Assembly: GCA_023249645.1 (NCBI GenBank)
Contig: JAHFCF010000007.1
Location: 58,476-122,475 of the forward strand
Direction of reading: 5' to 3'
DNA length: 64,000 bases
Source: Elusimicrobiota bacterium
GTDB lineage: Bacteria; Elusimicrobiota; Elusimicrobia; UBA1565; UBA9628
Below are positions 56,991 to 64,000 of this stretch, piece after piece; position 1 is the stretch's first letter, and the number at the start of each line of letters is the position of its first letter. The notes under the pieces are model-generated. The model had not been told where the DNA came from. It ran no database searches and was given only the letters and a program-made list of their open reading frames with translations. The position numbers were made by a program, and so were the translations under genes.

Positions 56991-57562
56991 ATGCGTTCCT
57001 GGGACTGATTCTCTTGCTGGCCGGTTTTTTGGGAGCCGTGGACGAGGATTCCCATCGGGCCCCGGTGAAGAGTCTGGCCCGGCCGGCGGTCGATGAGCGG
57101 CGCGCGATCCTGGCCGAGATGTGGCAGCGGGGGCTGGTCGCGATGGATCGCAATTCCTGGGGCTCTCAAGACCAGGTGCTTTTGGAGCGCATCCGCCGGG
57201 CCGAGGCCCAGGGCGCGGCGGAGTTCGTGCGCAGGCGCGTGGCGAACTCCCAGGGGTTGGTCCTCCGGGACCGGCCGAGCGGTTCCGCGCCGATCCGCAG
57301 CCGGCTCACCCGCCGGGGCTTCGAGCAGTATCTGCGCTTGAGGACGCAGGAGGCCTTGGACTATTTCGCGTCCAAGGAGATCGAGACCAAGTGGGCCTAC
57401 GGCCTGACCGACAGGCAGGGCCGCGCCCTCTTCGACAAGGACAAGGGCCTGCTCACGGACGCGGGCGACGAGCTTTACAGCCGCGCGCTTTTGAACCAGC
57501 CGGTGTTCTGGAAGATGCAGGATGGCTCCCTGATGGGAAACCGGTCCGTGCCGGCGAAGTGA
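56987..57562 (+). CDS. exported or membrane-anchored protein of unknown function
   Basis: 191 residues from GTG 56987, overlapping the hpnD stop. A short hydrophobic start (NAFLGLILLLAGFLGAV) is a signal peptide or anchor. The remainder is Arg/Glu-rich and helical (AILAEMWQRGLVAMDRNSW, RAEAQGAAEFVRRRVANSQ), with no known motif. Its tight place between hpnD and aroK shows cotranscription but no function. Confidence 0.65.
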   Translation: MNAFLGLILLLAGFLGAVDEDSHRAPVKSLARPAVDERRAILAEMWQRGLVAMDRNSWGSQDQVLLERIRRAEAQGAAEFVRRRVANSQGLVLRDRPSGSAPIRSRLTRRGFEQYLRLRTQEALDYFASKEIETKWAYGLTDRQGRALFDKDKGLLTDAGDELYSRALLNQPVFWKMQDGSLMGNRSVPAK

Positions 57563-58093
57563 TTGAAGATCATCTATCTGGTCGGCATGATGGGCAGCGG
57601 CAAATCCGCCGTCGGGCGGGTGCTTGCCCGCCGCCTGGGCTGGGAGTTCATCGACATCGACCGCTCCATTGAAAAAGCGCATGGGCGGACCGTCCGGAGG
57701 ATCTTCGCTGAGTCCGGAGAGATGGCCTTCCGCCGGTTGGAGCGAAAAGCGATAGCTGCATCTTTTCGAGGAACCAGGAGGGTGATCGCCACGGGCGGTG
57801 GGGCTGTCCTGGACGCGTCCAATCGAGCCATCATGAAGCGGACGGGGATCGTGGTTTATCTGCAAGTCTCGGTCAAGTCCGCTTTGCAGCGTGTTCAAGG
57901 GCGAGGCATCTCTGTCAGGCCTCTTCTAGCCAAAAGACCACTTCATTCCATGAGGCGTCTTCTGGATGCGAGGCGGTTCTTGTACTTGGGGTGCTCCAAT
58001 TTGCGGATTCGTTCTTCTTCTGGCCGTCCGGGAGCGATTGCCGAGCGCATCGCCTGCCGACTGTGTCCGGACACAGTCGGCAGAAAATCTTGA
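57563..58093 (+). CDS. aroK: shikimate kinase
   Basis: 176 residues from TTG 57563, directly after the previous stop. Phosphorylates shikimate. YLVGMMGSGKSAVGRVLARRLG is the P-loop, IDIDRSIEK the shikimate-binding Asp region and VIATGGGAVLD the GGG motif. The last codons are supplied by a dispersed palindrome (58054-58083), which encodes CRLCPDTVGR just before the stop, so the native C-terminus has probably been changed. The helical lid part is somewhat irregular. Confidence 0.88.
   Translation: MKIIYLVGMMGSGKSAVGRVLARRLGWEFIDIDRSIEKAHGRTVRRIFAESGEMAFRRLERKAIAASFRGTRRVIATGGGAVLDASNRAIMKRTGIVVYLQVSVKSALQRVQGRGISVRPLLAKRPLHSMRRLLDARRFLYLGCSNLRIRSSSGRPGAIAERIACRLCPDTVGRKS
58054..58083. repeat. 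dispersed palindrome, TCCGGA-core type (30-bp perfect, inside the aroK 3' end)
   Basis: 30 bases, perfectly palindromic around ACTGTGTCCGGACACAGT. It lies within the coding end of aroK, ten bases before the end of the gene, between aroK and the promoter region of the aromatic operon. Confidence 0.9.
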
Positions 58094-58118
58094 GAAGTAG
58101 GCCGGAAATCTTGATTAT
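58090..58118 (+). promoter_or_regulatory. candidate promoter of the aromatic amino acid operon
   Basis: TTGAGA (58090-58095) and GATTAT (58113-58118) are 17 bases apart, 27 bases before the aroF ATG, with an AAGGA ribosome site at 58139-58143. The -35 box matches consensus at five of six positions, the -10 at four. No leader peptide or attenuator is seen. Confidence 0.45.
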
Positions 58119-58145
58119 GGTAAGCTTGTAGAAGAGAGAAGGACG

Positions 58146-58958
58146 ATGAAAGATCTCAAGCTGGCGGCGCGGCAAGGCAAGGAGAACACGGTCGTCCCCG
58201 TGGAGGGCGTCCGGTTCGGGGAGGGCTTCGTCCTCGTCGCTGGTCCGTGCACCGTGGAGACGGAGAAGCAGACCATTGAAACCGCCATCGCTGTGAAAAA
58301 GGCGGGCGCCGACGCCCTGCGGGGTGGGGCCTTCAAACCCCGCAGCTCGCCCTACGCCTTCCAGGGGCTCGGCCTCAAAGGCCTTCAGATCCTGAAAAAA
58401 GCGAAGGCCGAGACCGGCCTGCCGATCGTGACCGAGGTCGTCGACGCACGCGACGTCTTCTGGGTCAGCGAATACGCCGACGTGCTCCAGATCGGGGCGC
58501 GCAACATGCAGAATTTCTCGCTCCTGAAAGAGGCGGGCAAGTCGCGCAAGCCGGTCCTCTTGAAGCGCGGCATGAACTCCACCATCGAGGAATGGCTCAA
58601 TTGCGCCGAATATGTCCTGAGCGAAGGCAACCCCCATGTCATCTTGTGCGAGCGGGGCATCCGCACCTTTGAGAAGTACACGAGGAACACGCTGGACTTG
58701 AGCGCCGTGCCCGCCATCAAGGAGTTGAGCCACCTCCCCATCGTCATCGACCCGTCTCACGCCACGGGCAAGGCCTCGCTGATCCCCGCCCTGTGCTTGG
58801 CGGCGGTCGCCGCCGGCGCGGACGGGCTGATCATCGAAGTGCAGGTCGATCCCTGCCAGGCGATGTGCGACAAGGACCAGACCCTCTCCCCCGAAGACTT
58901 CGCGGCTGTCGCGAAAAAGGTGCGGGACCTGCATCGATTCATGACGGATCGTCCGTGA
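58146..58958 (+). CDS. aroF: 3-deoxy-7-phosphoheptulonate (DAHP) synthase, short type I-beta form
   Basis: 270 residues. First step of the shikimate pathway (PEP plus erythrose-4-phosphate). The core motifs are LVAGPCTVE, LRGGAFKPRSSPYAFQGLG, QIGARNMQNF, LLKRGMNST and IDPSHATG. It has the short catalytic barrel only, without an N-terminal regulatory (FL- or chorismate-mutase-type) domain, so feedback control, if any, must come from elsewhere. aroB starts inside its stop. Confidence 0.94.
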   Translation: MKDLKLAARQGKENTVVPVEGVRFGEGFVLVAGPCTVETEKQTIETAIAVKKAGADALRGGAFKPRSSPYAFQGLGLKGLQILKKAKAETGLPIVTEVVDARDVFWVSEYADVLQIGARNMQNFSLLKEAGKSRKPVLLKRGMNSTIEEWLNCAEYVLSEGNPHVILCERGIRTFEKYTRNTLDLSAVPAIKELSHLPIVIDPSHATGKASLIPALCLAAVAAGADGLIIEVQVDPCQAMCDKDQTLSPEDFAAVAKKVRDLHRFMTDRP

Positions 58959-59965
58959 AGCGGCTTTTCATCGACGACTCGATCGGCCGGTTGGCATCCT
59001 TATCTCCGGCGAAGAAGAATCTGATCGTGACGGACCGCGAGGTCCGACGGCTCCATGGCCGAAACTTCCCCGCCTGGCCGGTGATCGAGATCGGGCGAGG
59101 CGAGTCGTCCAAGACGCTGGCCACGGTCGAGGCCCTCTACGAAGAGTTTCTGAAGCACGAGATCGACCGGTCGAGCTGCATCGTCGCCATCGGCGGAGGC
59201 ATCGTCTGCGATGTGGCCGGTTTCGCCGCCTCTACTTTCATGAGGGGCCTTCCCTTCGGATCCGTCCCCACCACGCTGCTGGCCCAGGTCGACGCCAGCG
59301 TGGGGGGAAAGAACGGCGTCAATTTCAAAGGCTACAAGAATCTCGTGGGGACTTTCACCCAACCCTCTTTCGTGCTCTGCGATTTCAGTGTCCTGAAGAC
59401 CCTGCCTGAAGACGAGCGAAAGAACGGCTTTGCCGAGGCCATCAAGCATGGGGCCATGGGAGACGCCCGTTTGTTCGCCTATCTGGAGAAGAATACTGAG
59501 AAAGCCTTCGCCTTCGCCCCGGAGGCGCTGCAGCGCATCGTTGGGGACTCGATCGTCTTGAAGAGCGGCATCGTCCAAAGGGATGAAAGGGAGAAGGGCG
59601 AGCGGCGCAAGCTCAATTTCGGCCACACGATCGGCCATGCCCTGGAGAAGAGCGCTTGCTTGGCGCACGGCCAGGCGGTGAGCATCGGGATGGCCGTTGC
59701 CTCCCGTCTTTCCGTGGCGAAGCGGCTGCTCAGCGCAGCGGAGTCCCATAGGATCGAGCGGCTCCTGCGCGCTTTCGGACTTCCCGTGGCGATGCCGGTG
59801 CGCGTCGATGCCTTGATGGACGCGCTGGCCAAAGACAAGAAGCGAGAGAACGGGATCATCCATTTCGTCCTGCTGGAACGCATCGGGAAGTCGGTGACGA
59901 TGCCGGTGCGATTTTCGGAGCTCAGAGAGGTCCTCAGTGAAGTGCGTGACCCCCTCCACGATTAA
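58955..59965 (+). CDS. aroB: 3-dehydroquinate synthase
   Basis: 336 residues from GTG 58955, overlapping the aroF stop. NAD- and Zn-dependent second step of the pathway. Seen are IGGGIVCDVAGFAAST, PTTLLAQVDASVGGKNGVNF, FAEAIKHG and NFGHTIGHALE (Zn His). Typical length. The 3' end overlaps aroA by 29 bases. Confidence 0.96.
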   Translation: MKRLFIDDSIGRLASLSPAKKNLIVTDREVRRLHGRNFPAWPVIEIGRGESSKTLATVEALYEEFLKHEIDRSSCIVAIGGGIVCDVAGFAASTFMRGLPFGSVPTTLLAQVDASVGGKNGVNFKGYKNLVGTFTQPSFVLCDFSVLKTLPEDERKNGFAEAIKHGAMGDARLFAYLEKNTEKAFAFAPEALQRIVGDSIVLKSGIVQRDEREKGERRKLNFGHTIGHALEKSACLAHGQAVSIGMAVASRLSVAKRLLSAAESHRIERLLRAFGLPVAMPVRVDALMDALAKDKKRENGIIHFVLLERIGKSVTMPVRFSELREVLSEVRDPLHD

Positions 59966-61184
59966 CGGGACGGTGCAGGCGCCCGCGTCCAAGAGCATGA
60001 CGGTGCGCGCCGTGGCGGCCGGCCTGCTCGCCGACGGGGTCTCGCAGATCCGCTACTTCTCGCCGTGCGACGACGCTCTCGCGGCCGTCGGGATCGCGAA
60101 AACCCTGGGAGCCGTGGTCCAGGACGACGGGCGGTCTCTCGTCGTGCACGGCACAGGCAGGAGCCGGTTGAAGCCGGCCCGCGCCGCGCTCGACTGCCGG
60201 GAGTCCGGACTCTGCATGCGCCTCTTCGCCCCGATCGCGGCGCTCAGCGAGCGGGGGGTTGTTCTCAAAGCATCGGGGTCGCTCAAAGCGCGGCCCATGG
60301 CCATGCTGGAGGACCTGCAGCGCCTCGGGGTCTCCTGCCAGACTGCGGAGGGCTTGGCGCCAGTCCGCGTCCAGGGTCCCTTGCGGGGAGGGCGGATCGT
60401 CACCGAGGCCTCGCTCACCTCGCAGTTTCTCAGCGGCCTGCTCATGGCCCTGCCGCTCGCTGAGGAGGATTCCGACATCTCCGTGCGGTCTCTGCGGAGC
60501 TCGCCCTATGTGCGCATGACCCTGGGGCTCTTGAAGGATTTCGGCATCCGGTTCAGCCATGACGAGGGTTTGGAGAGGATCTTCATCCCCGGCCGGCAGT
60601 CCTACCGGCCCCATGCCCACGCCGTGGAAGGCGATTGGTCGGGAGCGGCCTTCCTTCTGGTGGCGGGCGCGTTGGCCGGACGCGTATGCGTCCAGGGTCT
60701 CGATGCCGATTCCCTGCAGGCCGACCGGGCGGTGCTGCAGGCCCTGGAGCAGGCGGGCGCCTCCGTGTCCGTCGATATCCATGGCGTCACGGTCGAACGA
60801 AAGGAGCTGAAGCCTTTTCGCTTTGATGCCTCCTCATGTCCCGACCTCTTTGCGCCTTTGGCGGCGCTGGCGAGCGCCTGCCACGGGACCAGCGTCATCT
60901 CCGGGGCCGAGCGCCTCGTCCACAAGGAAAGCGACCGGAGCAAGGCGCTGATCTCCGAGTTCGGCAAGCTGGGCGTGGACATCACGGTCGTCGGCACGAA
61001 CATGGCGATCGCCGGTGGGGATGTGCAGGGAGGGACCGTGGACTCCCACCAGGACCACCGCATCGCCATGGCCTGCGCCACGGCCGGACTGATCGCCTCG
61101 GACAAGGTCTGTATCGCGGGTTGGCAGGCCGTTTCCAAATCCTATCCTGATTTCTTCACCCATCTTGAGGCCGTGAAGGAGTGA
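59937..61184 (+). CDS. aroA: 3-phosphoshikimate 1-carboxyvinyltransferase (EPSP synthase)
   Basis: 415 residues if started at GTG 59937; a GTG two codons later would also work. Both give the standard N-terminus APASKSMTVRAVAAGLLADG. Further motifs are ESGLCMRLFAP, SLTSQFLSGLLMALP, HKESDRSKAL and DSHQDHRIAMACATAG. EPSP synthase takes shikimate-3-phosphate and PEP. The active-site Lys, Arg and Asp motifs look intact. Confidence 0.95.
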   Translation: MKCVTPSTINGTVQAPASKSMTVRAVAAGLLADGVSQIRYFSPCDDALAAVGIAKTLGAVVQDDGRSLVVHGTGRSRLKPARAALDCRESGLCMRLFAPIAALSERGVVLKASGSLKARPMAMLEDLQRLGVSCQTAEGLAPVRVQGPLRGGRIVTEASLTSQFLSGLLMALPLAEEDSDISVRSLRSSPYVRMTLGLLKDFGIRFSHDEGLERIFIPGRQSYRPHAHAVEGDWSGAAFLLVAGALAGRVCVQGLDADSLQADRAVLQALEQAGASVSVDIHGVTVERKELKPFRFDASSCPDLFAPLAALASACHGTSVISGAERLVHKESDRSKALISEFGKLGVDITVVGTNMAIAGGDVQGGTVDSHQDHRIAMACATAGLIASDKVCIAGWQAVSKSYPDFFTHLEAVKE

Positions 61185-61186
61185 CC

Positions 61187-62179
61187 ATGAACACATTCGG
61201 CAGGCTTTTTAAAGCGAGCCTCTTCGGCGAATCCCACGGCTCCTGCGTGGGGGTCTTGATCGACGGCTGTCCGGCGGGCCTGGCCCTGAGCGCGGATGAT
61301 TTTCTGAAGGATCTGGAGAGGAGAAAGGGCGGCAAGGCGGGGACGACGGCGCGGCGTGAGGATGACATCCCGAACCTCGCTTCAGGAATCTTTAAAGGCA
61401 GAACCACGGGAGCTCCTCTGCTCATCACCTTCGCCAACCAGGAGGCGGATTCCCAGGCCTATGAAGCCATCAAGGACACGCCGAGGCCGGGGCACGCAGA
61501 CTTCGTCGCCCATCATAAGCAGGGCGGATTCAATGACTACAGGGGCGGCGGTCCTTTCTCCGGAAGGCTGACGCTGGGGTTGACGGCGGCCGGGGTCATC
61601 GCGAAGAAGCTGATGCCTGCCGTGAAGGTGGAGGCTCGTCTCATCGAGGCAGGAGGCTCCTCGGACATCGGCAAGGCCATCCAGTCCTCCGCGCAGGCCC
61701 AGGACTCCATCGGAGGCTTGGTCGAGTGCCGGGCCAGCGGCCTGCCGGTCGGTTTGGGCGAGCCGTTCTTTGATTCCGCGGAATCGCTCCTCAGCCATGC
61801 GGTCTTCTCCATCCCCGGCATCAAGGCCATCGGCTTCGGCGCCGGCTTTGAGGCGGCCCAAATGAGGGGGAGCGGCTATAATGATAGAATCCTCTCGCTC
61901 AAAGGACGGACGCAGACGAACAATGCCGGCGGCATCAACGGCGGGATCACCAACGGCAATGACCTGGTATTCACCGTGGCTGTCAGGCCCGCGGCCAGCA
62001 TCGCCTTGCGCCAGAAGACCATCGATCTCAAGACAGGCAAGACGAGGGCCCTTTCGGTCAAGGGACGCCACGATGTCTGCCTGGCGCTCCGGGTGCCGGT
62101 GATCCTCGAGGCGGCCTGCGCGGTGGTGCTGGCGGACTTGATGCTGGCCGGGCAGAAGATCCCGCGGATATTGAGGTAA
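61187..62179 (+). CDS. aroC: chorismate synthase
   Basis: 330 residues from ATG 61187, chosen because AAGGAG (61176-61181) is ideally placed; GTG 61181 is the alternative. FMN-dependent. FGESHGSCVGVLIDG, PRPGHADF and YRGGGPFSGRLT are conserved, and the end has the typical VPVILEAACAVVLAD. The GGGxFSGRLT variant replaces the more usual RSSARET stretch, as in some anaerobes. Shorter than the common length of about 360. Confidence 0.96.
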   Translation: MNTFGRLFKASLFGESHGSCVGVLIDGCPAGLALSADDFLKDLERRKGGKAGTTARREDDIPNLASGIFKGRTTGAPLLITFANQEADSQAYEAIKDTPRPGHADFVAHHKQGGFNDYRGGGPFSGRLTLGLTAAGVIAKKLMPAVKVEARLIEAGGSSDIGKAIQSSAQAQDSIGGLVECRASGLPVGLGEPFFDSAESLLSHAVFSIPGIKAIGFGAGFEAAQMRGSGYNDRILSLKGRTQTNNAGGINGGITNGNDLVFTVAVRPAASIALRQKTIDLKTGKTRALSVKGRHDVCLALRVPVILEAACAVVLADLMLAGQKIPRILR

Positions 62180-62183
62180 GAGC

Positions 62184-63242
62184 ATGGACCTGAAAGGAAT
62201 ACGGAGATCCATCGACGCCCTCGATTGCGAGGTGGTCCGGCTTTTCAACCGGAGGATCGAATACGCCCTGCGGCTCAAGCGGCTCAAGGGGAGCATCGCG
62301 GAGCCGCAAAGGGAAGAGGAAGTGCTCCAGCATGTCCGGGGATACGCCAGCCCCTTGTGCGGCCCGGATCTCATGGAGAAAGTTTATAAGACGATCATGG
62401 AAAGGAGCCGGGAGGTTCAGGGCAAGCCTCTCCAACTGGTCGGCTTCCAGGGAGAGCACGGCGCCTACAGCGAGGTGGCTGCCCAGGCCTACGGATTCGA
62501 CCTCGTCCCTATCCCCTGCGAGGATTTTCGCGAGGTCTTCGCGGAGGTTTCCTCGGGCCAGCTCGATTTTGGCATCGTCCCCGTGGAAAACTCCCTGGAA
62601 GGCGCGGTGACGGAGGTGAACGATCTCCTCGTGGAAACGGACCTCAAGATCGTGGGCGAGGCCCGCATCCCCATCCACCACTGCCTCTTGGCCCTGCCGG
62701 AGCAGGATTACCGCGACCTGCGGCTGGTCTATTCGCATCCCCAGGCCCTCGCCCAGTGCCGGGGCTTCATCGTGCGCCACAAGCTCGAGCCGCGCCCCTA
62801 TTACGACACGGCCGGAGCCGCCATCATGCTTCGGGAGCAGCGTCCCAGCGCCACGGCCATCATCGCAAGCGCCCTGTGCGCCGAACTCTACGAGCTTCAG
62901 GTCATCAAGGAGAACATCGAGGATCATGATTCGAACACGACCCGTTTCCTGGTCCTCGGCAAGGAGCCGAGCAGGGAAAAGGGGGACAAATGCTCGGTCA
63001 TCTTCTCCGTGACGCACCGGCCGGGCGGACTTTTCTCGGCGCTTCAGGTGCTCAACGAGGAAGGCATCAACATGACCCGCATCGAATCGCGCCCCTTGCG
63101 CAAGAATCCCGACCGCTACGCTTTCTTCGTCGATTTCGAGGGTTCCGACAAGGACGCGAAGGTGAAGCGCGTGCTGGACGTCCTGGAGAAGAACTCGAAC
63201 AATTTTAAATTCCTGGGCTGCTACAAAGGAGCCAAGATTTGA
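62184..63242 (+). CDS. pheA: bifunctional chorismate mutase / prephenate dehydratase (P-protein)
   Basis: 352 residues. An N-terminal AroQ-type chorismate mutase (about 1-80: LKGIRRSIDALDCEVVRLFNRR) is fused to prephenate dehydratase (FQGEHGAYSEVAAQAYG, VPVENSLEGAV, NTTRFLVLG with the catalytic Thr-Arg-Phe). A C-terminal ACT domain follows (GLFSALQVLNEEGINMTRIESRP) that binds phenylalanine in known enzymes. Directs chorismate to phenylpyruvate and probably senses Phe. Confidence 0.95.
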   Translation: MDLKGIRRSIDALDCEVVRLFNRRIEYALRLKRLKGSIAEPQREEEVLQHVRGYASPLCGPDLMEKVYKTIMERSREVQGKPLQLVGFQGEHGAYSEVAAQAYGFDLVPIPCEDFREVFAEVSSGQLDFGIVPVENSLEGAVTEVNDLLVETDLKIVGEARIPIHHCLLALPEQDYRDLRLVYSHPQALAQCRGFIVRHKLEPRPYYDTAGAAIMLREQRPSATAIIASALCAELYELQVIKENIEDHDSNTTRFLVLGKEPSREKGDKCSVIFSVTHRPGGLFSALQVLNEEGINMTRIESRPLRKNPDRYAFFVDFEGSDKDAKVKRVLDVLEKNSNNFKFLGCYKGAKI

Positions 63243-64000
63243 GGATCGCCATTCTGGGCGCCGGGCACATGGGTTCCTGGCTTGCCCAGGAGCTCCTGGC
63301 GGAGCATCAGGTCGCTGTGTATGACAAGCAAGCGGCCCCGCTTGGGCGCCTTCCCCATGCGGTCCGGGTCTTGTCCGCGTTGTCTGAGATAGAGATTTTT
63401 AAACCAGATTTTCTCATCAATGTCGTCAGCCTTAAGAACACGGTGGCGGTTTTTCAAGAGGCAGCCCCATACCTCCCTAAAAGCGCCGTGATCTGCGACA
63501 TGGCGTCCATCAAGGGGAAGATCGCCGACTGTTACGCCTCGTCCGGATTCAAGTTCGTCTCGGCCCATCCCATGTTCGGACCCACCTTTGCCGACATGCA
63601 GAAGATCAAGGAAGAGAATGCCGTCATCATCGCCGAGTCCTGCGAGGAGGGGAAGGAATTCTTCAGCCAGTTCTTCCAACAGCGCGGCTGCCGCATCTTC
63701 GAGTACACTTTCGAGGAGCACGACCGCATGATGGCCTACTCTCTAGCCACGCCCTTCGTCTCCTCCATGATCTTCGCCGCCTGCGTGGACAGCAAGGCCG
63801 TTCCTGGGACGACTTTTAAGAGGCACATGGACATCGCCCGACATCTTCTCTCAGAGGACGACAGCCTGCTTGCCGAGATCCTCTTCAACCCCTATTCCAT
63901 CGCCGAGCTGGAGAAGATCACCCGCCGGCTGGAATTCCTCAAGCACATCATCCGGGCCAAGGATCAGGAAGAAGCCCGAGGGTTCTTTGAGAAGCTGAGG
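63239..64000 (+). CDS. tyrA: prephenate dehydrogenase (3' end outside window)
   Basis: 254 codons visible from TTG 63239, overlapping the pheA stop. RIAILGAGHMGSWLAQEL is the NAD(P)-binding Rossmann start. VVSLKNTVAVFQEAAPYL, DMASIKGKI and SAHPMFGPTF are the usual TyrA marks, with the catalytic His in SAHPMFG. Sends prephenate to 4-hydroxyphenylpyruvate for tyrosine. Family length is about 270-290, so little is missing. Confidence 0.92.
   Translation, partial: MRIAILGAGHMGSWLAQELLAEHQVAVYDKQAAPLGRLPHAVRVLSALSEIEIFKPDFLINVVSLKNTVAVFQEAAPYLPKSAVICDMASIKGKIADCYASSGFKFVSAHPMFGPTFADMQKIKEENAVIIAESCEEGKEFFSQFFQQRGCRIFEYTFEEHDRMMAYSLATPFVSSMIFAACVDSKAVPGTTFKRHMDIARHLLSEDDSLLAEILFNPYSIAELEKITRRLEFLKHIIRAKDQEEARGFFEKLR

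Noticed and set aside
1..64000. CRISPR arrays, insertion sequences, rRNA genes and prophage genes
   Set aside because: No regularly spaced repeats, transposase or integrase motifs, rRNA segments or phage structural genes were seen on either strand.

Overview
The window is GC-rich (about 60% by eye) and tightly packed. It comes from a Gram-negative-type bacterium. Pointers are peptidoglycan recycling genes (nagZ-like, anmK), a class A penicillin-binding protein, a lytic transglycosylase, pilin-like genes, squalene-synthase-type genes and a B12-dependent (class II) ribonucleotide reductase with a cobalamin riboswitch nearby. The lineage cannot be fixed from sequence alone. Gene content and the very large secreted proteins would fit Elusimicrobiota or a similar poorly cultured phylum, but that is a guess. 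Apart from the 342-base riboswitch region at 53038-53379, no stretch longer than 300 bases lacks a gene.

Layout. 1-2165 (minus): a partial NagZ-like hydrolase, an alpha/beta hydrolase and a secreted unknown. 2266-11115 (plus): one enormous gene, 2949 codons, for a secreted or membrane-anchored protein with cysteine-protease-like, kinase-like, nucleotidyltransferase-like and ADP-ribosyltransferase-like regions and a duplicated helical repeat tail. 11163-12689: an AbiE-type toxin-antitoxin pair with a candidate operator. 12721-18226 (plus): DoxX, dnaX-recR, a TPR protein and a Cys/Met-metabolism PLP enzyme. 18223-21994 (minus): three tandem, translationally coupled secreted HEYAH metallopeptidase paralogues. 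22100-26654 (minus): ogt-type methyltransferase, anmK, a small Cys-rich membrane protein, glnS and a lytic transglycosylase. 26807-34373 (plus): two tandem S41 proteases, an unknown, a degenerate ComEC, nadK and recN. 34547-38013 (plus): gltX and a class A PBP. 37970-39214 (minus): a receiver-first histidine kinase. 39291-40778 (plus): a B12-binding radical SAM protein and tRNA-Leu(UAA). 40784-53290 (minus): metG-holB-tmk, three pilin-like genes, nrdJ, then an MFS transporter and a secreted Cys-rich unknown that lie behind a cobalamin riboswitch with its own terminator. 53380-64000 (plus): rplU-rpmA-obgE-hpnC-hpnD-unknown-aroK, followed by the aromatic amino acid operon aroF-aroB-aroA-aroC-pheA-tyrA, which runs off the end.

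A family of short perfect palindromes links several regions. Its arms are ACTGTG/CACAGT around either of two six-base cores, TCCGGA or GTCGAC. Copies sit after recR, between gltX and the PBP gene, between the MFS gene and nrdJ, and across the stop codon of aroK.

Most genes are ordinary housekeeping functions with ATGA-type overlaps, so expression is probably in long coupled operons. The parts most likely to hold new biology are the giant multidomain protein, the riboswitch-controlled secreted protein with its transporter, the triple metallopeptidase array, the palindrome family, and three altered enzymes: HpnC without its first Asp motif, ComEC without metal ligands, and an ADP-ribosyltransferase-like module with Gln at the Glu position.
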